DNA from: Eshraghiella sp045129695
Lineage (GTDB): Bacteria > Bacillota > Clostridia > Lachnospirales > Lachnospiraceae
DNA length: 64,000 nucleotides
NCBI GenBank assembly: GCA_045129695.1
Contig: JBGVJZ010000012.1
Location: forward strand, 62,001-126,000
Direction: 5' to 3'
Below, piece after piece: positions 16,520 through 25,235 of this stretch. The notes beneath the pieces are model-generated. The model was given only the letters and a program-made list of their open reading frames with translations, searched no databases and was not told where the DNA came from. The first letter of the stretch is position 1; each line of letters starts with the position of its first letter. The position numbers and the translations under genes were made by a program.

Positions 16520-17755
16520 CTAGATTCTATGTATAAACAATCCGCTTCTAAGCTTTGGTTCAAACCATGTTGATTTAGGCGGCATAAGCAAATCCGCATC
16601 TGCCACATCAAAAAGCTCATGAATTGATGTCGGATACATTGAAAATGCAAGCTTCATGTCAGAATTAGCCCTTCGCTCAAGTTCTTTAAGACCTCTGATT
16701 CCACCTATGAAATCAATTCTTTTATCAATTCTCGGATCCCCGATGCCAAGTACCGGAGTCAACAGATAATCCTGAAGTATTGCAACATCAAGCCCGTCAA
16801 CAGAATCTTCTGAAAGTATGCTTTCCTTGGCAGAGAGAAGATACCACTCACCTTCAAGATACATACCAAAGCAGCCTTTACGCTCAGGATAGAATGCTTT
16901 ACGTCCACATTCCTCAACAACAAAATATTTGGAAACTGACTCCAGATATTCTTCAACAGAAAGCCCGTTAAGGTCTTTTACGACACGATTATATGGCATA
17001 ATCATAAGCTGTTCATCCGGAAAAAGAACTGATAAAAATGTATTAAATTCCTCAGTTCCGTCATAATCAGGGTGTTCTTCCCTGCGTTTTAAGCCCACCT
17101 TAACAGCTGACGCAGCACGATGATGTCCATCAGCGATATAAATTGAATTAATCGATTCAAAAGCCTCAAATACAGCCTTAACATCTGCTTTATCAGATAT
17201 CTTCCATACTGAATGGCGGATATTATCATCTGCTACAAAATCATATAATGCCGGTAATTCCTTAGTGCGGGCTACTACCTCATTAATTATTTCGTTCGCT
17301 CTGTAAGCGAGAAAAATAGGACCTGTCTGAGCACCGGTTCTGTCAACATGATTGATTCTGTCCTGCTCCTTATCCGCCCTTGTTTTTTCATGCTTTTTAA
17401 TACGATTATTAAGATAATCATCAATGGAAGCACACGCCACGATTCCTGTCTGTGCCCTTCCTTCCATTGTTAACTCATATATATAATAAGCCTCCTCGTC
17501 ATCACTAACGAAAACGCCGTCATTAATTGCCTTATTCAAAAGTTCTCTTGCTTTGTCGTAAACACAGTCTGCGTATGTATCAACAGAATCATCAAACTGG
17601 GTTTCCGCACGATCAATATTTAAAAATGACAGAGGTTTGCCCTTAACTTCCTCTGTTGCCTCCTCACGACTATATACATCATAAGGTAGAGCGGCCACCC
17701 GGGCAGCCAGCTCTACTGAAGGTCTTATACATTTAAATGGTTTAATAAAAGCCAT
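16520..17755 (-). CDS. DUF1015 family protein linked to serine biosynthesis
   Basis: A 411-residue DUF1015 protein (family usual length about 410). Recognisable blocks are the N-terminal PFKCIRPS and ALPYDVYS, the central NHVDRTGAQTGPIF and the hallmark ADGHHRAASA. The biochemical role of the family is not known to me. It lies 25 bases downstream of serA, after serC. That order, which I recall as common in Clostridia and Bacteroidetes, suggests a role in phosphoserine or serine metabolism. Ribosome binding site AAAGGAG precedes the ATG. Confidence 0.85.
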   Translation of the reverse strand: MAFIKPFKCIRPSVELAARVAALPYDVYSREEATEEVKGKPLSFLNIDRAETQFDDSVDTYADCVYDKARELLNKAINDGVFVSDDEEAYYIYELTMEGRAQTGIVACASIDDYLNNRIKKHEKTRADKEQDRINHVDRTGAQTGPIFLAYRANEIINEVVARTKELPALYDFVADDNIRHSVWKISDKADVKAVFEAFESINSIYIADGHHRAASAVKVGLKRREEHPDYDGTEEFNTFLSVLFPDEQLMIMPYNRVVKDLNGLSVEEYLESVSKYFVVEECGRKAFYPERKGCFGMYLEGEWYLLSAKESILSEDSVDGLDVAILQDYLLTPVLGIGDPRIDKRIDFIGGIRGLKELERRANSDMKLAFSMYPTSIHELFDVADADLLMPPKSTWFEPKLRSGLFIHRI

Positions 17756-17780
17756 TGTATACTCCTTTGTTCATAATAAG

Positions 17781-18944
17781 TTATTTAATAACTCTGACTC
17801 TGAGAATTCCTTCTTTTGATGAAATTGTTTCAGCAATTGCAGTTGCATTTGCCTCACTGATATCCATAAGAGAATATGCATACTCTCCACGGCTCTGGTT
17901 AATCATCTTCTCAATATTAACACCAGCCTCACCACATGCAGTAGTAAGTCCGCTGATAATGCTTGGAACATTCTTATGCAATACGCCGATTCTTCCCGGT
18001 GTATGACATACTCCCAAATCACATGCAGGGAAGTTTACTGAATTTCTGATATTACCATTCTCGACATAGTCCACGAGCTCATCAACTGCCATAATTGCAC
18101 AGTTATCCTCTGCCTCCTCTGTCGAAGCTCCAAGATGAGGGAATGCAACACAGCCCTGTGTATTAGCAAGCCTGGTAGTTGGAAAGTCCGTTGCATAGCG
18201 GCTGATTTTGCCACTCTTAAGGGCTTCCACAACATCATCCTCACATACAAGAAGATCTCTTGCAAAATTAAGGATAACAACACCATCCTTCATCATTGAA
18301 ATTGTGTCTTTATTAATCATTTCTCTTGTATCATCCAAAAGCGGAACATGTACTGTGATATAATCACAATCTTTGAAGATTTCCTCTCTGGTCTTTACTA
18401 ATGTAACCTTACCGGAAAGATGTAAAGCATTCTGTACTGAAAGGAATGGATCACATCCGATTACTTCCATACCAAGCGAGCTTGCGGCATTGGCAACCAA
18501 TACACCGATTGCACCAAGACCGATAACACCAAGCTTCTTGCCTTTAATCTCTCTTCCTGCAAATTTAGCTTTTGCCTTCTCCATTGTCTTACCAATGTTC
18601 TCGTCATCCTTATTCTCTGCAACCCAGCCGTTTGCATCAATCATATTTCTTGATGCAACAATCATTGCAGAAATAACAAGCTCTTTAACTCCGTTTGCAT
18701 TGGCACCAGGGGTATTAAATACTACAATTCCCTTATCGGCACACTTATCAAGTGGAATGTTGTTAACACCTGCACCTGCTCTTGCAACTGCAAGAAGCTG
18801 CTCAGGGAGTTCCAAATCGTGCATAGCTGCACTTCTGACGAGGGCAATATCTGCCTCAGCAAAATTATCTACCTTTTCATATTCGCCGGTAAAGCGCTTT
18901 AATCCTTCATTAGATACAGGATTTAAGCAATTATATTTAACCAT
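17781..18944 (-). CDS. serA: D-3-phosphoglycerate dehydrogenase, short form
   Basis: SerA oxidises 3-phosphoglycerate to 3-phosphohydroxypyruvate, the first step of serine synthesis. The NAD-binding Rossmann motif is GVIGLGAIGVLVAN. The catalytic Arg follows LNFARDLLV, and the His is in PHLGASTEEAE. A C-terminal ACT-like segment (GRIGVLHKNVPSIISGL) is present, so feedback control by serine is possible. At 387 residues it is the short type. The start at 18944 has AGGAGG in front; the upstream in-frame ATG at 18968 lacks one. The next steps are carried by serC upstream. Confidence 0.93.
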   Translation of the reverse strand: MVKYNCLNPVSNEGLKRFTGEYEKVDNFAEADIALVRSAAMHDLELPEQLLAVARAGAGVNNIPLDKCADKGIVVFNTPGANANGVKELVISAMIVASRNMIDANGWVAENKDDENIGKTMEKAKAKFAGREIKGKKLGVIGLGAIGVLVANAASSLGMEVIGCDPFLSVQNALHLSGKVTLVKTREEIFKDCDYITVHVPLLDDTREMINKDTISMMKDGVVILNFARDLLVCEDDVVEALKSGKISRYATDFPTTRLANTQGCVAFPHLGASTEEAEDNCAIMAVDELVDYVENGNIRNSVNFPACDLGVCHTPGRIGVLHKNVPSIISGLTTACGEAGVNIEKMINQSRGEYAYSLMDISEANATAIAETISSKEGILRVRVIK

Positions 18945-19005
18945 TTCAATTCCTCCTAAAACGTCCAAGAGACTCTCGAACGGACGCTTTTATTCATGGA
19001 ACGCC

Positions 19006-20088
19006 TTATGCGTTCTCCTCTTCAAATTTCTTCATAAATTCAACTAATTTCTCAACACCTTCAATTGGCATTGCATTGTAAATGCTGGCTCTCATACCGC
19101 CAACACTTCTGTGTCCTTTAAGGTTCTCAAAACCTGCCTTCTTAGCTTCTGCAACAAATTTAGCATCTAATTCTTCATTGCCTGTTACAAAAGGTACATT
19201 CATTAAAGAACGGTCCTCAGGTCTTACAGTTCCTTTGAAAAGCTTACTCTGGTCAAGGAAATCATAGAGAATCTTAGCTTTTTTCTCATTATGCTCCTTC
19301 ATAGCCTGTAAGCCGCCCATCTTCTTAATCCACTTAAATACTTTGCCACACATATAAATACCGTAGCAAGGTGGTGTATTATACATAGATCCATTATCTG
19401 CATGAATCTTATATTTCAACATTGTAGGTGTTCCCGGAAGTGTATCCTCTGTAATTAAGTCCTCTCTGATAATTGCAATAACAACACCGGCAGGTCCGAT
19501 ATTCTTCTGAACTCCACCATAGATTACGCCGTATTTAGTAACATCAACTGGCTCTGAAAGGAAGCATGATGAAACGTCTGATACTAATACGTGTCCCTTT
19601 GTATTTGGTAATTCTTTAAACTTAGTTCCGTAAATTGTGTTATTCTCGCAGATGTATACATAGTCAACATCCTCAGGAATATCCAAATCTGAACAATCAG
19701 GTATGTAAGAAAATGTCTTATCTGCTGATGATGCAAGCTCAATAGCTTCTCCATAAATCTTAGCTTCCTGATATGCTTTCTTAGCCCACTGTCCTGTTAC
19801 AATATATCCTGCCTTCTTATTTTTCATAAGGTTCATCGGAATCATTGCAAACTGCTGTGATGCTCCACCCTGAAGGAATAATACCTTATAATTATCAGGT
19901 ATTCCCATCAGGTCTCTTAAGTCAGCTTCTGCTTCCTTAATAATGTCGTCATAGACCTTTGATCTATGGCTCATCTCCATAACCGACATTCCTGAGCCCT
20001 TGTAATCCAGCATCTCTTCTGCTGCTTCTCTTAAGACCTCTTCAGGTAAAACTGCCGGTCCGGCTGAAAAATTATAAATTCTTCCCAT
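19006..20088 (-). CDS. serC: Phosphoserine aminotransferase
   Basis: SerC transfers an amino group from glutamate to 3-phosphohydroxypyruvate, using PLP. The 360-residue protein starts MGRIYNFSAGPAVLP, typical of the family, and has the PLP-binding Lys at about 195 in GGVQKNIGPAG. HRS at 41-43 and GGASQQFAM at about 74-82 form the phosphate and cofactor pocket. It is the first gene of serC-serA-DUF1015, and AGGAGG lies before the ATG. No serB phosphatase is seen in this window. Confidence 0.96.
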   Translation of the reverse strand: MGRIYNFSAGPAVLPEEVLREAAEEMLDYKGSGMSVMEMSHRSKVYDDIIKEAEADLRDLMGIPDNYKVLFLQGGASQQFAMIPMNLMKNKKAGYIVTGQWAKKAYQEAKIYGEAIELASSADKTFSYIPDCSDLDIPEDVDYVYICENNTIYGTKFKELPNTKGHVLVSDVSSCFLSEPVDVTKYGVIYGGVQKNIGPAGVVIAIIREDLITEDTLPGTPTMLKYKIHADNGSMYNTPPCYGIYMCGKVFKWIKKMGGLQAMKEHNEKKAKILYDFLDQSKLFKGTVRPEDRSLMNVPFVTGNEELDAKFVAEAKKAGFENLKGHRSVGGMRASIYNAMPIEGVEKLVEFMKKFEEENA

Positions 20089-20222
20089 TTTTGTGTGCCT
20101 CCTGTAAAAATATTAGCTTTTACGCTATATGAAATCCATTTTACGTCAAAAAAACAGTACAGTCAATAAGACTTATTACCTAAACGAACTTTTTTTGGCA
20201 TAATATAACAATTTATCTTTAA

Positions 20223-20283
20223 ACTGGTATGGTTAAATTTGTAAATACTGGTTCTTTTTCAAAGTCCAGATAAGTGTTATTAT
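20223..20283 (+). promoter_or_regulatory. Candidate operator/promoter of the vitamin B6 genes
   Basis: Two direct ACTGG repeats (20223-20227 and 20247-20251, 24 bases apart) precede an inverted CCAG (20266-20269) and a TATTAT -10 (20278-20283) with a weak -35. Repeats of this kind near poor -35 elements are reminiscent of MocR/PdxR sites. No pdxR gene is in the window, so this is only suggestive. Confidence 0.35.
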
Positions 20284-20326
20284 GCCAATAACCCGGGAAA
20301 TAAAGACTTTAAATGGAGATTTTACT

Positions 20327-20833
20327 ATGAAAAAAAACAAAATTAAGTACATTTGCTTAACCGGAGTTTTTGCAGCTCTTGTATGTGTTGTAACTCTTTT
20401 TATCCAGATTCCGATACCTTTGGGTTATTTCAATATCGGCAACTGTGTAATCCTTACATTTTGTTGTCTTTTACCAAGTCCCTATGGTATAATCCTTGGA
20501 AGTGTCGGCTCTGCATTGGCGGACTTACTATCATACCCCGTATGGTCAGTTCCTACATTAATTATTAAAGCATTAATGCCATTATTATTCTATGCTATGA
20601 GAAAAATTCCGTTCAAAAGCAAATATGTGGCAACTATTATTGCAGGAATTGTAAGTATGCTTATTCCTTTTGCCGGATATACATTTATAGGTGCAATCAT
20701 TTACGGAAGCCTTGCAACAGGCCTCGCCCAGGTTCCGGGACTTGCTCTTGAATACGCAGCAAACTGTGTACTCTTTGCAATAATGTCATTGGTAGTACAG
20801 AAAAGCAGACTGACGGAATTAGTGAACAGGTAA
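20327..20833 (+). CDS. ECF transporter S component, probably for a vitamin B6 form
   Basis: A 168-residue integral membrane protein with five to six hydrophobic segments. GYFNIGNCVIL followed by GSVGSALADLLS is typical of the ECF S-component group that includes HmpT/PdxU-like proteins. S components bind a vitamin and dock onto the shared EcfAAT module, whose genes are not here. The partner gene downstream is a pyridoxal kinase, so the substrate is probably pyridoxine or pyridoxal (inference from context). The ATG at 20327 has GGAGATTTT before it; an upstream in-frame start at 20282 has no such site. Confidence 0.8.
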   Translation: MKKNKIKYICLTGVFAALVCVVTLFIQIPIPLGYFNIGNCVILTFCCLLPSPYGIILGSVGSALADLLSYPVWSVPTLIIKALMPLLFYAMRKIPFKSKYVATIIAGIVSMLIPFAGYTFIGAIIYGSLATGLAQVPGLALEYAANCVLFAIMSLVVQKSRLTELVNR

Positions 20834-20915
20834 TTACATTTTTGTGAGCCGAAGGTTGAAAGTCTGTCGACAGGATTCATTGAATCAACAGCAAACTTTA
20901 CAGGTAGGTATTTAT

Positions 20916-21758
20916 ATGAATTTAAATGACCATAACAGACAAAATAAAATAGCAGTCATTAACGATATGTCAGGTTTCGGAAGATGCTCCATTGCGGTAG
21001 CTCTTCCTGTAATCTCACATATGAAAATACAGTGCTGCCCCGTACCGACATCTATTTTTTCCAACCATACGGGATTTAAGGAGTTCTTTTTTGAAGATTA
21101 CACTTCAAAAATGGAAGAATATATTTCCAACTGGAGGAAAATTGATTTAAGATTCAAGGGTATTTTATCCGGTTTTCTCGGCTCCATGGAGCAGATAGAT
21201 ATTGTAAGAAAATTTATTGAGGATTTTCGCAATGAAGATACTACTGTAATTATTGACCCTGTTATGGGAGAAAATGGCAGGCCCTACCCAACTTATACGG
21301 AAGAAATGTGCCAGGAAATGAAACGTCTTGTAAAATATGCGGATGTACTAACTCCAAACCTTACTGAAGCGTGTATTCTTACGGACACAGCTTATACTCC
21401 CGATACTTTTACACGCAGGGATTACTACAGTATAATTAATAAGCTTGCCCAAAACGGTGCATGCAAAATAGTAATTACCGGAATTGAAATGGGAAATTAT
21501 ATTGGCAATATCGTTTATGAAAGCGGCGGTACACCTCATATTCTGAAACAGCTCAGAGCAGGACATGTCCGCTCGGGAACAGGAGATATTTTTTCTTCCA
21601 TTATTGCTGCGGACGCAGTTCACAAGGTGGATTTTGACAAATCGGTACGCAAAGCATCACGTTTTGTAAGGGACTGTATCAGTGTAACAGAAGAATTTGA
21701 CATACCGCCTACAGATGGGGTATGCTTTGAAGAGATTTTATACAAATTAAGGAGTTAA
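20916..21758 (+). CDS. Pyridoxal/pyridoxine kinase, PdxY/PdxK-like
   Basis: A 280-residue ribokinase-fold kinase that phosphorylates vitamin B6 vitamers. It opens with INDMSGFGRCSIAVALPV, the usual substrate-binding start. GILSGFLGS, DPVMGENGRPY and VLTPNLTEA follow. The anion-hole and catalytic Asp motif is HVRSGTGDIFSS near residue 235. The start at 20916 is chosen because the family begins a few residues before KIAVINDMSG; the longer reading from 20844 would add an unconserved stretch. It follows the ECF S component by 82 bases and precedes a radical SAM gene by 2 bases. Confidence 0.88.
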   Translation: MNLNDHNRQNKIAVINDMSGFGRCSIAVALPVISHMKIQCCPVPTSIFSNHTGFKEFFFEDYTSKMEEYISNWRKIDLRFKGILSGFLGSMEQIDIVRKFIEDFRNEDTTVIIDPVMGENGRPYPTYTEEMCQEMKRLVKYADVLTPNLTEACILTDTAYTPDTFTRRDYYSIINKLAQNGACKIVITGIEMGNYIGNIVYESGGTPHILKQLRAGHVRSGTGDIFSSIIAADAVHKVDFDKSVRKASRFVRDCISVTEEFDIPPTDGVCFEEILYKLRS

Positions 21759-21760
21759 TC

Positions 21761-22363
21761 ATGACCATTCTTTATGAAGTACACAATAATTTATATGTAA
21801 ACCTTACCAACAAATGCCCATGTGCCTGCACTTTCTGTCTCAGACAGACCAGAGACCATATGGAAAATTCCGGCGTTCTGTGGCTTGAGCGTGAACCATC
21901 CGTTCAGGAAATAATTGACGATTTTGCTAATTTTAATGTTGATAAATACGACGAAATCGTATTCTGCGGTTTTGGAGAACCGACAGAAAGAATTGATGCT
22001 GTTGTAGAAGTTGCCCGCTTTATTAAAAATACTTACAACAAACCAACCAGAATTAATACCAACGGACTTGGAAATCTTGTAAATAACAGAGATATTACAC
22101 CTGAATTAAAGGGATTGATTGACACAATTTCCATCAGCCTCAACACACCTAACAGAGAAAGATATTACGAGCTTACCAGAAGCCGCTTCGGTATTGAATC
22201 ATTTGATGCGATGCTCGCATTTGCCAAAGCTGCCGCACAGTATGTTCCAAATGTAATTCTCTCAACCGTTTCTACTACAATTACTGAGGATGAAGAAAAG
22301 GAATGTCAGAGAATCTGTGACAAACTAGGTGTTACTTACAGAATAAGACCATATGAGGATTAA
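21761..22363 (+). CDS. Radical SAM protein, TatD-associated type (TIGR04038-like)
   Basis: A short (200-residue) radical SAM protein. The [4Fe-4S] cluster motif is CPCACTFC (Cys about 19, 23 and 26, spaced CX3CX2C), followed by the GFGEPT SAM-binding glycines and NTNGLGN. The length and LYVNLTNKCPCAC start resemble the group usually encoded with a TatD-type nuclease. No tatD gene is beside it here. Its reaction is not known. It starts 2 bases after the pyridoxal kinase stop, so the two are probably translated from one message. Confidence 0.8.
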   Translation: MTILYEVHNNLYVNLTNKCPCACTFCLRQTRDHMENSGVLWLEREPSVQEIIDDFANFNVDKYDEIVFCGFGEPTERIDAVVEVARFIKNTYNKPTRINTNGLGNLVNNRDITPELKGLIDTISISLNTPNRERYYELTRSRFGIESFDAMLAFAKAAAQYVPNVILSTVSTTITEDEEKECQRICDKLGVTYRIRPYED

Positions 22364-22379
22364 CCCCATATGGCCTTAT
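22343..22379. terminator. Hairpin at the convergent radical SAM / histidine kinase ends
   Basis: ATAAG-a-CCATATG pairs with CATATGG-c-CTTAT across the radical SAM stop codon. No long T run follows on either strand, so it is a modest candidate for a bidirectional terminator. Confidence 0.35.
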
Positions 22380-22393
22380 AATAACACTAATAT

Positions 22394-23737
22394 TTAATAG
22401 ATCCTTGGCAGCATTACCTCCGCCGTAAATACATAACTATTCTCAGCCCTATTGCAGTCCAATTTCATCTCACCACCGCATTTACTGACTGCCCTTTTGA
22501 CATTTTCAATTCCGAATCCATGATTCTCTCTGTCCGGCTTTGATGTCTTAGGATTGTTCGAAAAATCAACCGGCTTACCGACATTATTCTTAATACTCAC
22601 AAAGATAAAATTGCCTGCTCTGCCGGTTAAAATTGAAATCTGCCTGTCTGCTTCTGCAAGCTTCTTTACCGCCTCAATTGCGTTGTCGAGCAGATTGGAA
22701 AGAATCGTACAAAGATCAATTGCAGGAATATTGATTTCCCTGAAATTTCCATCCACATTAATTCGAATTCCATATTCCCGTGCATTTACAGTTTTTTCAT
22801 TAATTATTGCATCTGCAATTTCATTGCCGGTTCTGACTACATATGATATTTCATTAACCCTGTCTGACAGATGGCTTAAATATTCCTTAAGTTCATCATA
22901 TTTTTCAGATTTACACAGTTCATTCATACACATAATATGATTCTTCATATCATGTCTGAGACGTCTCATTTCTACATCTGAATCTCTGACTTTTTCAAAG
23001 TGATTTGCCTGTATGGCAAGATATTCCTGATTAAGATGATTTATTTTTCTGTAATACTGAGCCTGCGAACTTCTGACAGCAAGTAAAACCGCAGCCGCAA
23101 TAAAAAGAAAGGTTATGGAAATCGGAATAACGGCAACCGGATTTACATCTGACGCATTTTCAGAAAACATAAATTTTTTCTCTACAAGAAAAACTATTCC
23201 TGCAACCGATCCTGTAAGGAGGAGCATATTCCATTTGGAAAGCGGCTCACGCTCCTTATTGCCCGCAATAAATTTAAGGAAAATAATAAATGCCGGCGAC
23301 AACAGGTATATAATAATATATCCAACAAATTCAGACCACATTGAAATTTCGTAATTGAATTTAAATAATGCCATTACAGAAAAGATAATTTTTTCAACAC
23401 TTTTTAATGTACATTCTGAAAAAGCAACCGCAAATGCAGTCGATATAAGGGAATCCGGACTGCGATTAGTCAGCATCAGCCAGCCAAGCAAAATCATCAG
23501 AACCACAAATCCATAAATTATCCATGTGGCATCAATACCGGCTTCCTTTGACAATAACAGTCCGGTCGTAATCGCCACTGAAATTAATGCTCCCAAACAG
23601 AGCGAAAACGGTATAAATCTTCCTGTTTTTCTTAAAAATATATGTTTTAGAGTTATAAATGCACAGAAGCTGAGTGCAAATCCATGCAAAAATTCATTAA
23701 CTGCCACAAGTGTCAGCACAAGAACTTTGGTATTCAC
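22394..23737 (-). CDS. GHKL sensor histidine kinase, AgrC/VirS-like
   Basis: A 447-residue sensor kinase with about six to seven N-terminal membrane helices (residues 1-222), as in peptide-sensing kinases. The H box is RRLRHDMKNHI (His about 262). The ATPase part shows the N box LSNLLDNAIEAV and the G box HGFGIENVKRAV. GHKL kinases of this type pair with LytTR regulators; the regulator gene lies 17 bases upstream on the same strand. The ligand is unknown; the adjoining exporter suggests a peptide or antibiotic signal. Confidence 0.9.
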   Translation of the reverse strand: MNTKVLVLTLVAVNEFLHGFALSFCAFITLKHIFLRKTGRFIPFSLCLGALISVAITTGLLLSKEAGIDATWIIYGFVVLMILLGWLMLTNRSPDSLISTAFAVAFSECTLKSVEKIIFSVMALFKFNYEISMWSEFVGYIIIYLLSPAFIIFLKFIAGNKEREPLSKWNMLLLTGSVAGIVFLVEKKFMFSENASDVNPVAVIPISITFLFIAAAVLLAVRSSQAQYYRKINHLNQEYLAIQANHFEKVRDSDVEMRRLRHDMKNHIMCMNELCKSEKYDELKEYLSHLSDRVNEISYVVRTGNEIADAIINEKTVNAREYGIRINVDGNFREINIPAIDLCTILSNLLDNAIEAVKKLAEADRQISILTGRAGNFIFVSIKNNVGKPVDFSNNPKTSKPDRENHGFGIENVKRAVSKCGGEMKLDCNRAENSYVFTAEVMLPRIY

Positions 23738-23754
23738 AATCTGATTTCCCCCTT

Positions 23755-24465
23755 TTATCTGGCATTATGTTTTACATATTCAAAGATATCACTACGAAAC
23801 CGGGATGCAAAACTTCTGCTCAATGGAAGAGTTATATTATTATCTGTTCTTACTTCCTTATCATTATAACGGCTTACATGGCCAAGATTCACAATAATAC
23901 CTCTGTGAATCCTGCAAAAATACGGAGCCGCCTCATTAAGCATTCTCAGTGCTTCGGTAAATTTCATCCTTACCCGGTATTCCCTGTCACAGGTTATAAA
24001 ACGGACATTATTATCGTCTGCTTCTGCAATAATAATATCCTCTGCTGCAACAATATACTGACTGCCATTATGTTTTAAAATGAGATTGCATCTGCTGCCA
24101 TAAAAATTTTTAATATCCGTTAATGCCTGTTCCAGTTTATCATTTTTCACCGGTTTTTGAAGGAACCTCATGGCTCCAACCTCATAGCCTTCCATTGCAA
24201 ATTCCGTATGGCTCGTAAGAAAAATAATAGGTACCTCCGATGAAAAGCTTCTGATTCTCTCTGCTGTTTTCATTCCGTCAAGCTTCTTCATCTCAATATC
24301 CAGAAACACTGCATCAAAACGTTGACCGCATTCATAAGCTTTAATAATTTCACTTCCATCGCCAAAGGCTATACAGCATACATCCAGACTTTTATAAAAA
24401 CTATCAATTTTATTGCAAATCATTTGAAGAAAAACCTTCTCATCATCACAGACTGCAATCCTCAT
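23755..24465 (-). CDS. LytTR response regulator, AgrA-like
   Basis: A 236-residue regulator with an N-terminal receiver domain (acidic pocket CDDE, phospho-acceptor Asp about 56 in FLDIEM, conserved Thr in FLTSHTE and Lys in FLQKPVKN). The C-terminal LytTR DNA-binding domain carries FCRIHRGIIVNLGHV. LytTR proteins bind direct repeats about one or two helical turns apart. A direct repeat with a 21-base period lies upstream of the peptidase/ABC operon at 29723-29751. It is co-transcribed with the histidine kinase downstream. Confidence 0.92.
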   Translation of the reverse strand: MRIAVCDDEKVFLQMICNKIDSFYKSLDVCCIAFGDGSEIIKAYECGQRFDAVFLDIEMKKLDGMKTAERIRSFSSEVPIIFLTSHTEFAMEGYEVGAMRFLQKPVKNDKLEQALTDIKNFYGSRCNLILKHNGSQYIVAAEDIIIAEADDNNVRFITCDREYRVRMKFTEALRMLNEAAPYFCRIHRGIIVNLGHVSRYNDKEVRTDNNITLPLSRSFASRFRSDIFEYVKHNAR

Positions 24466-24555
24466 TAAGTTCAGCCCCTTTTTACTCTGATAGCTTAAAA
24501 TATAGCATATCTGATCAATTTCTTCAATTTTATGGAACTTCTTAATTCATTAATT

Positions 24556-25227
24556 TTATAAAATTTCTCCATCTGTGAGATTAATAATTCTGTCTGCATA
24601 CTCTGCACATTCCTGCGAATGTGTAACCATAAGAATAGTAATACCTTTTTCTTTATTGATTTTTGAAAAAAGCTCCATTATTTCTCTGCCTGATTTGCTG
24701 TCCAGATTACCTGTAGGCTCATCTGCAAGAATTATATCAGGCTCCATAATCACTGCTCTTGCAACAGCAGTACGCTGTTGCTGTCCTCCTGACAGCTGTG
24801 GCGGAAATGAGTTTCTCTTAGCCGAAATTCCTGTAATTTCAAGAATTTCGGTTAATTTATCTTTATAATCCTTTATTTTTCGTCCATCCATTGTAAGAGG
24901 AAGAAGAATATTGTCTTCAACGGAAAGATTCTGAACCAGATTAAAAAACTGAAACACAAAACCTATATTGCGGCGTCGCAGGACAGAAAGCTCCCTGTCT
25001 TTCATTTTAAGTATATCTTTTCCGTCAATGCAAATTTCTCCATCGTCAGGCTTATCCAGTCCCCCCAAAAGATACAAAAGTGTTGATTTACCGCTTCCAG
25101 AGGCTCCCATGAGTGCGATAAACTCTCCTTTTTGTATGGAAAGAGATATATTTTTCAATACATTTGCTTTATTGTCCGAATTTCCAAAGCTTTTAGATAC
25201 ATTCTTTATTTCAATTAAATTTTCCAT
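24556..25227 (-). CDS. ABC transporter ATP-binding protein, MacB/LolD/BceA-like
   Basis: A 223-residue nucleotide-binding subunit with Walker A GASGSGKST, Q loop FVFQFFN, signature LSGGQQQR, Walker B IILADEPTG and the H loop VTHSQE. It belongs to the group that works with FtsX-type permeases in peptide or antibiotic resistance and in lipoprotein handling. The start at 25227 is chosen because AGGAGG precedes it; an upstream start at 25284 would overlap the permease. It follows the permease by 8 bases and shares its operon. Confidence 0.92.
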   Translation of the reverse strand: MENLIEIKNVSKSFGNSDNKANVLKNISLSIQKGEFIALMGASGSGKSTLLYLLGGLDKPDDGEICIDGKDILKMKDRELSVLRRRNIGFVFQFFNLVQNLSVEDNILLPLTMDGRKIKDYKDKLTEILEITGISAKRNSFPPQLSGGQQQRTAVARAVIMEPDIILADEPTGNLDSKSGREIMELFSKINKEKGITILMVTHSQECAEYADRIINLTDGEIL

Positions 25228-25235
25228 ATTGCCTC

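Noticed and set aside
18373..19047. A 224-codon plus-strand frame
   Set aside because: It lies antisense to serA, has no ribosome binding site and no family likeness.
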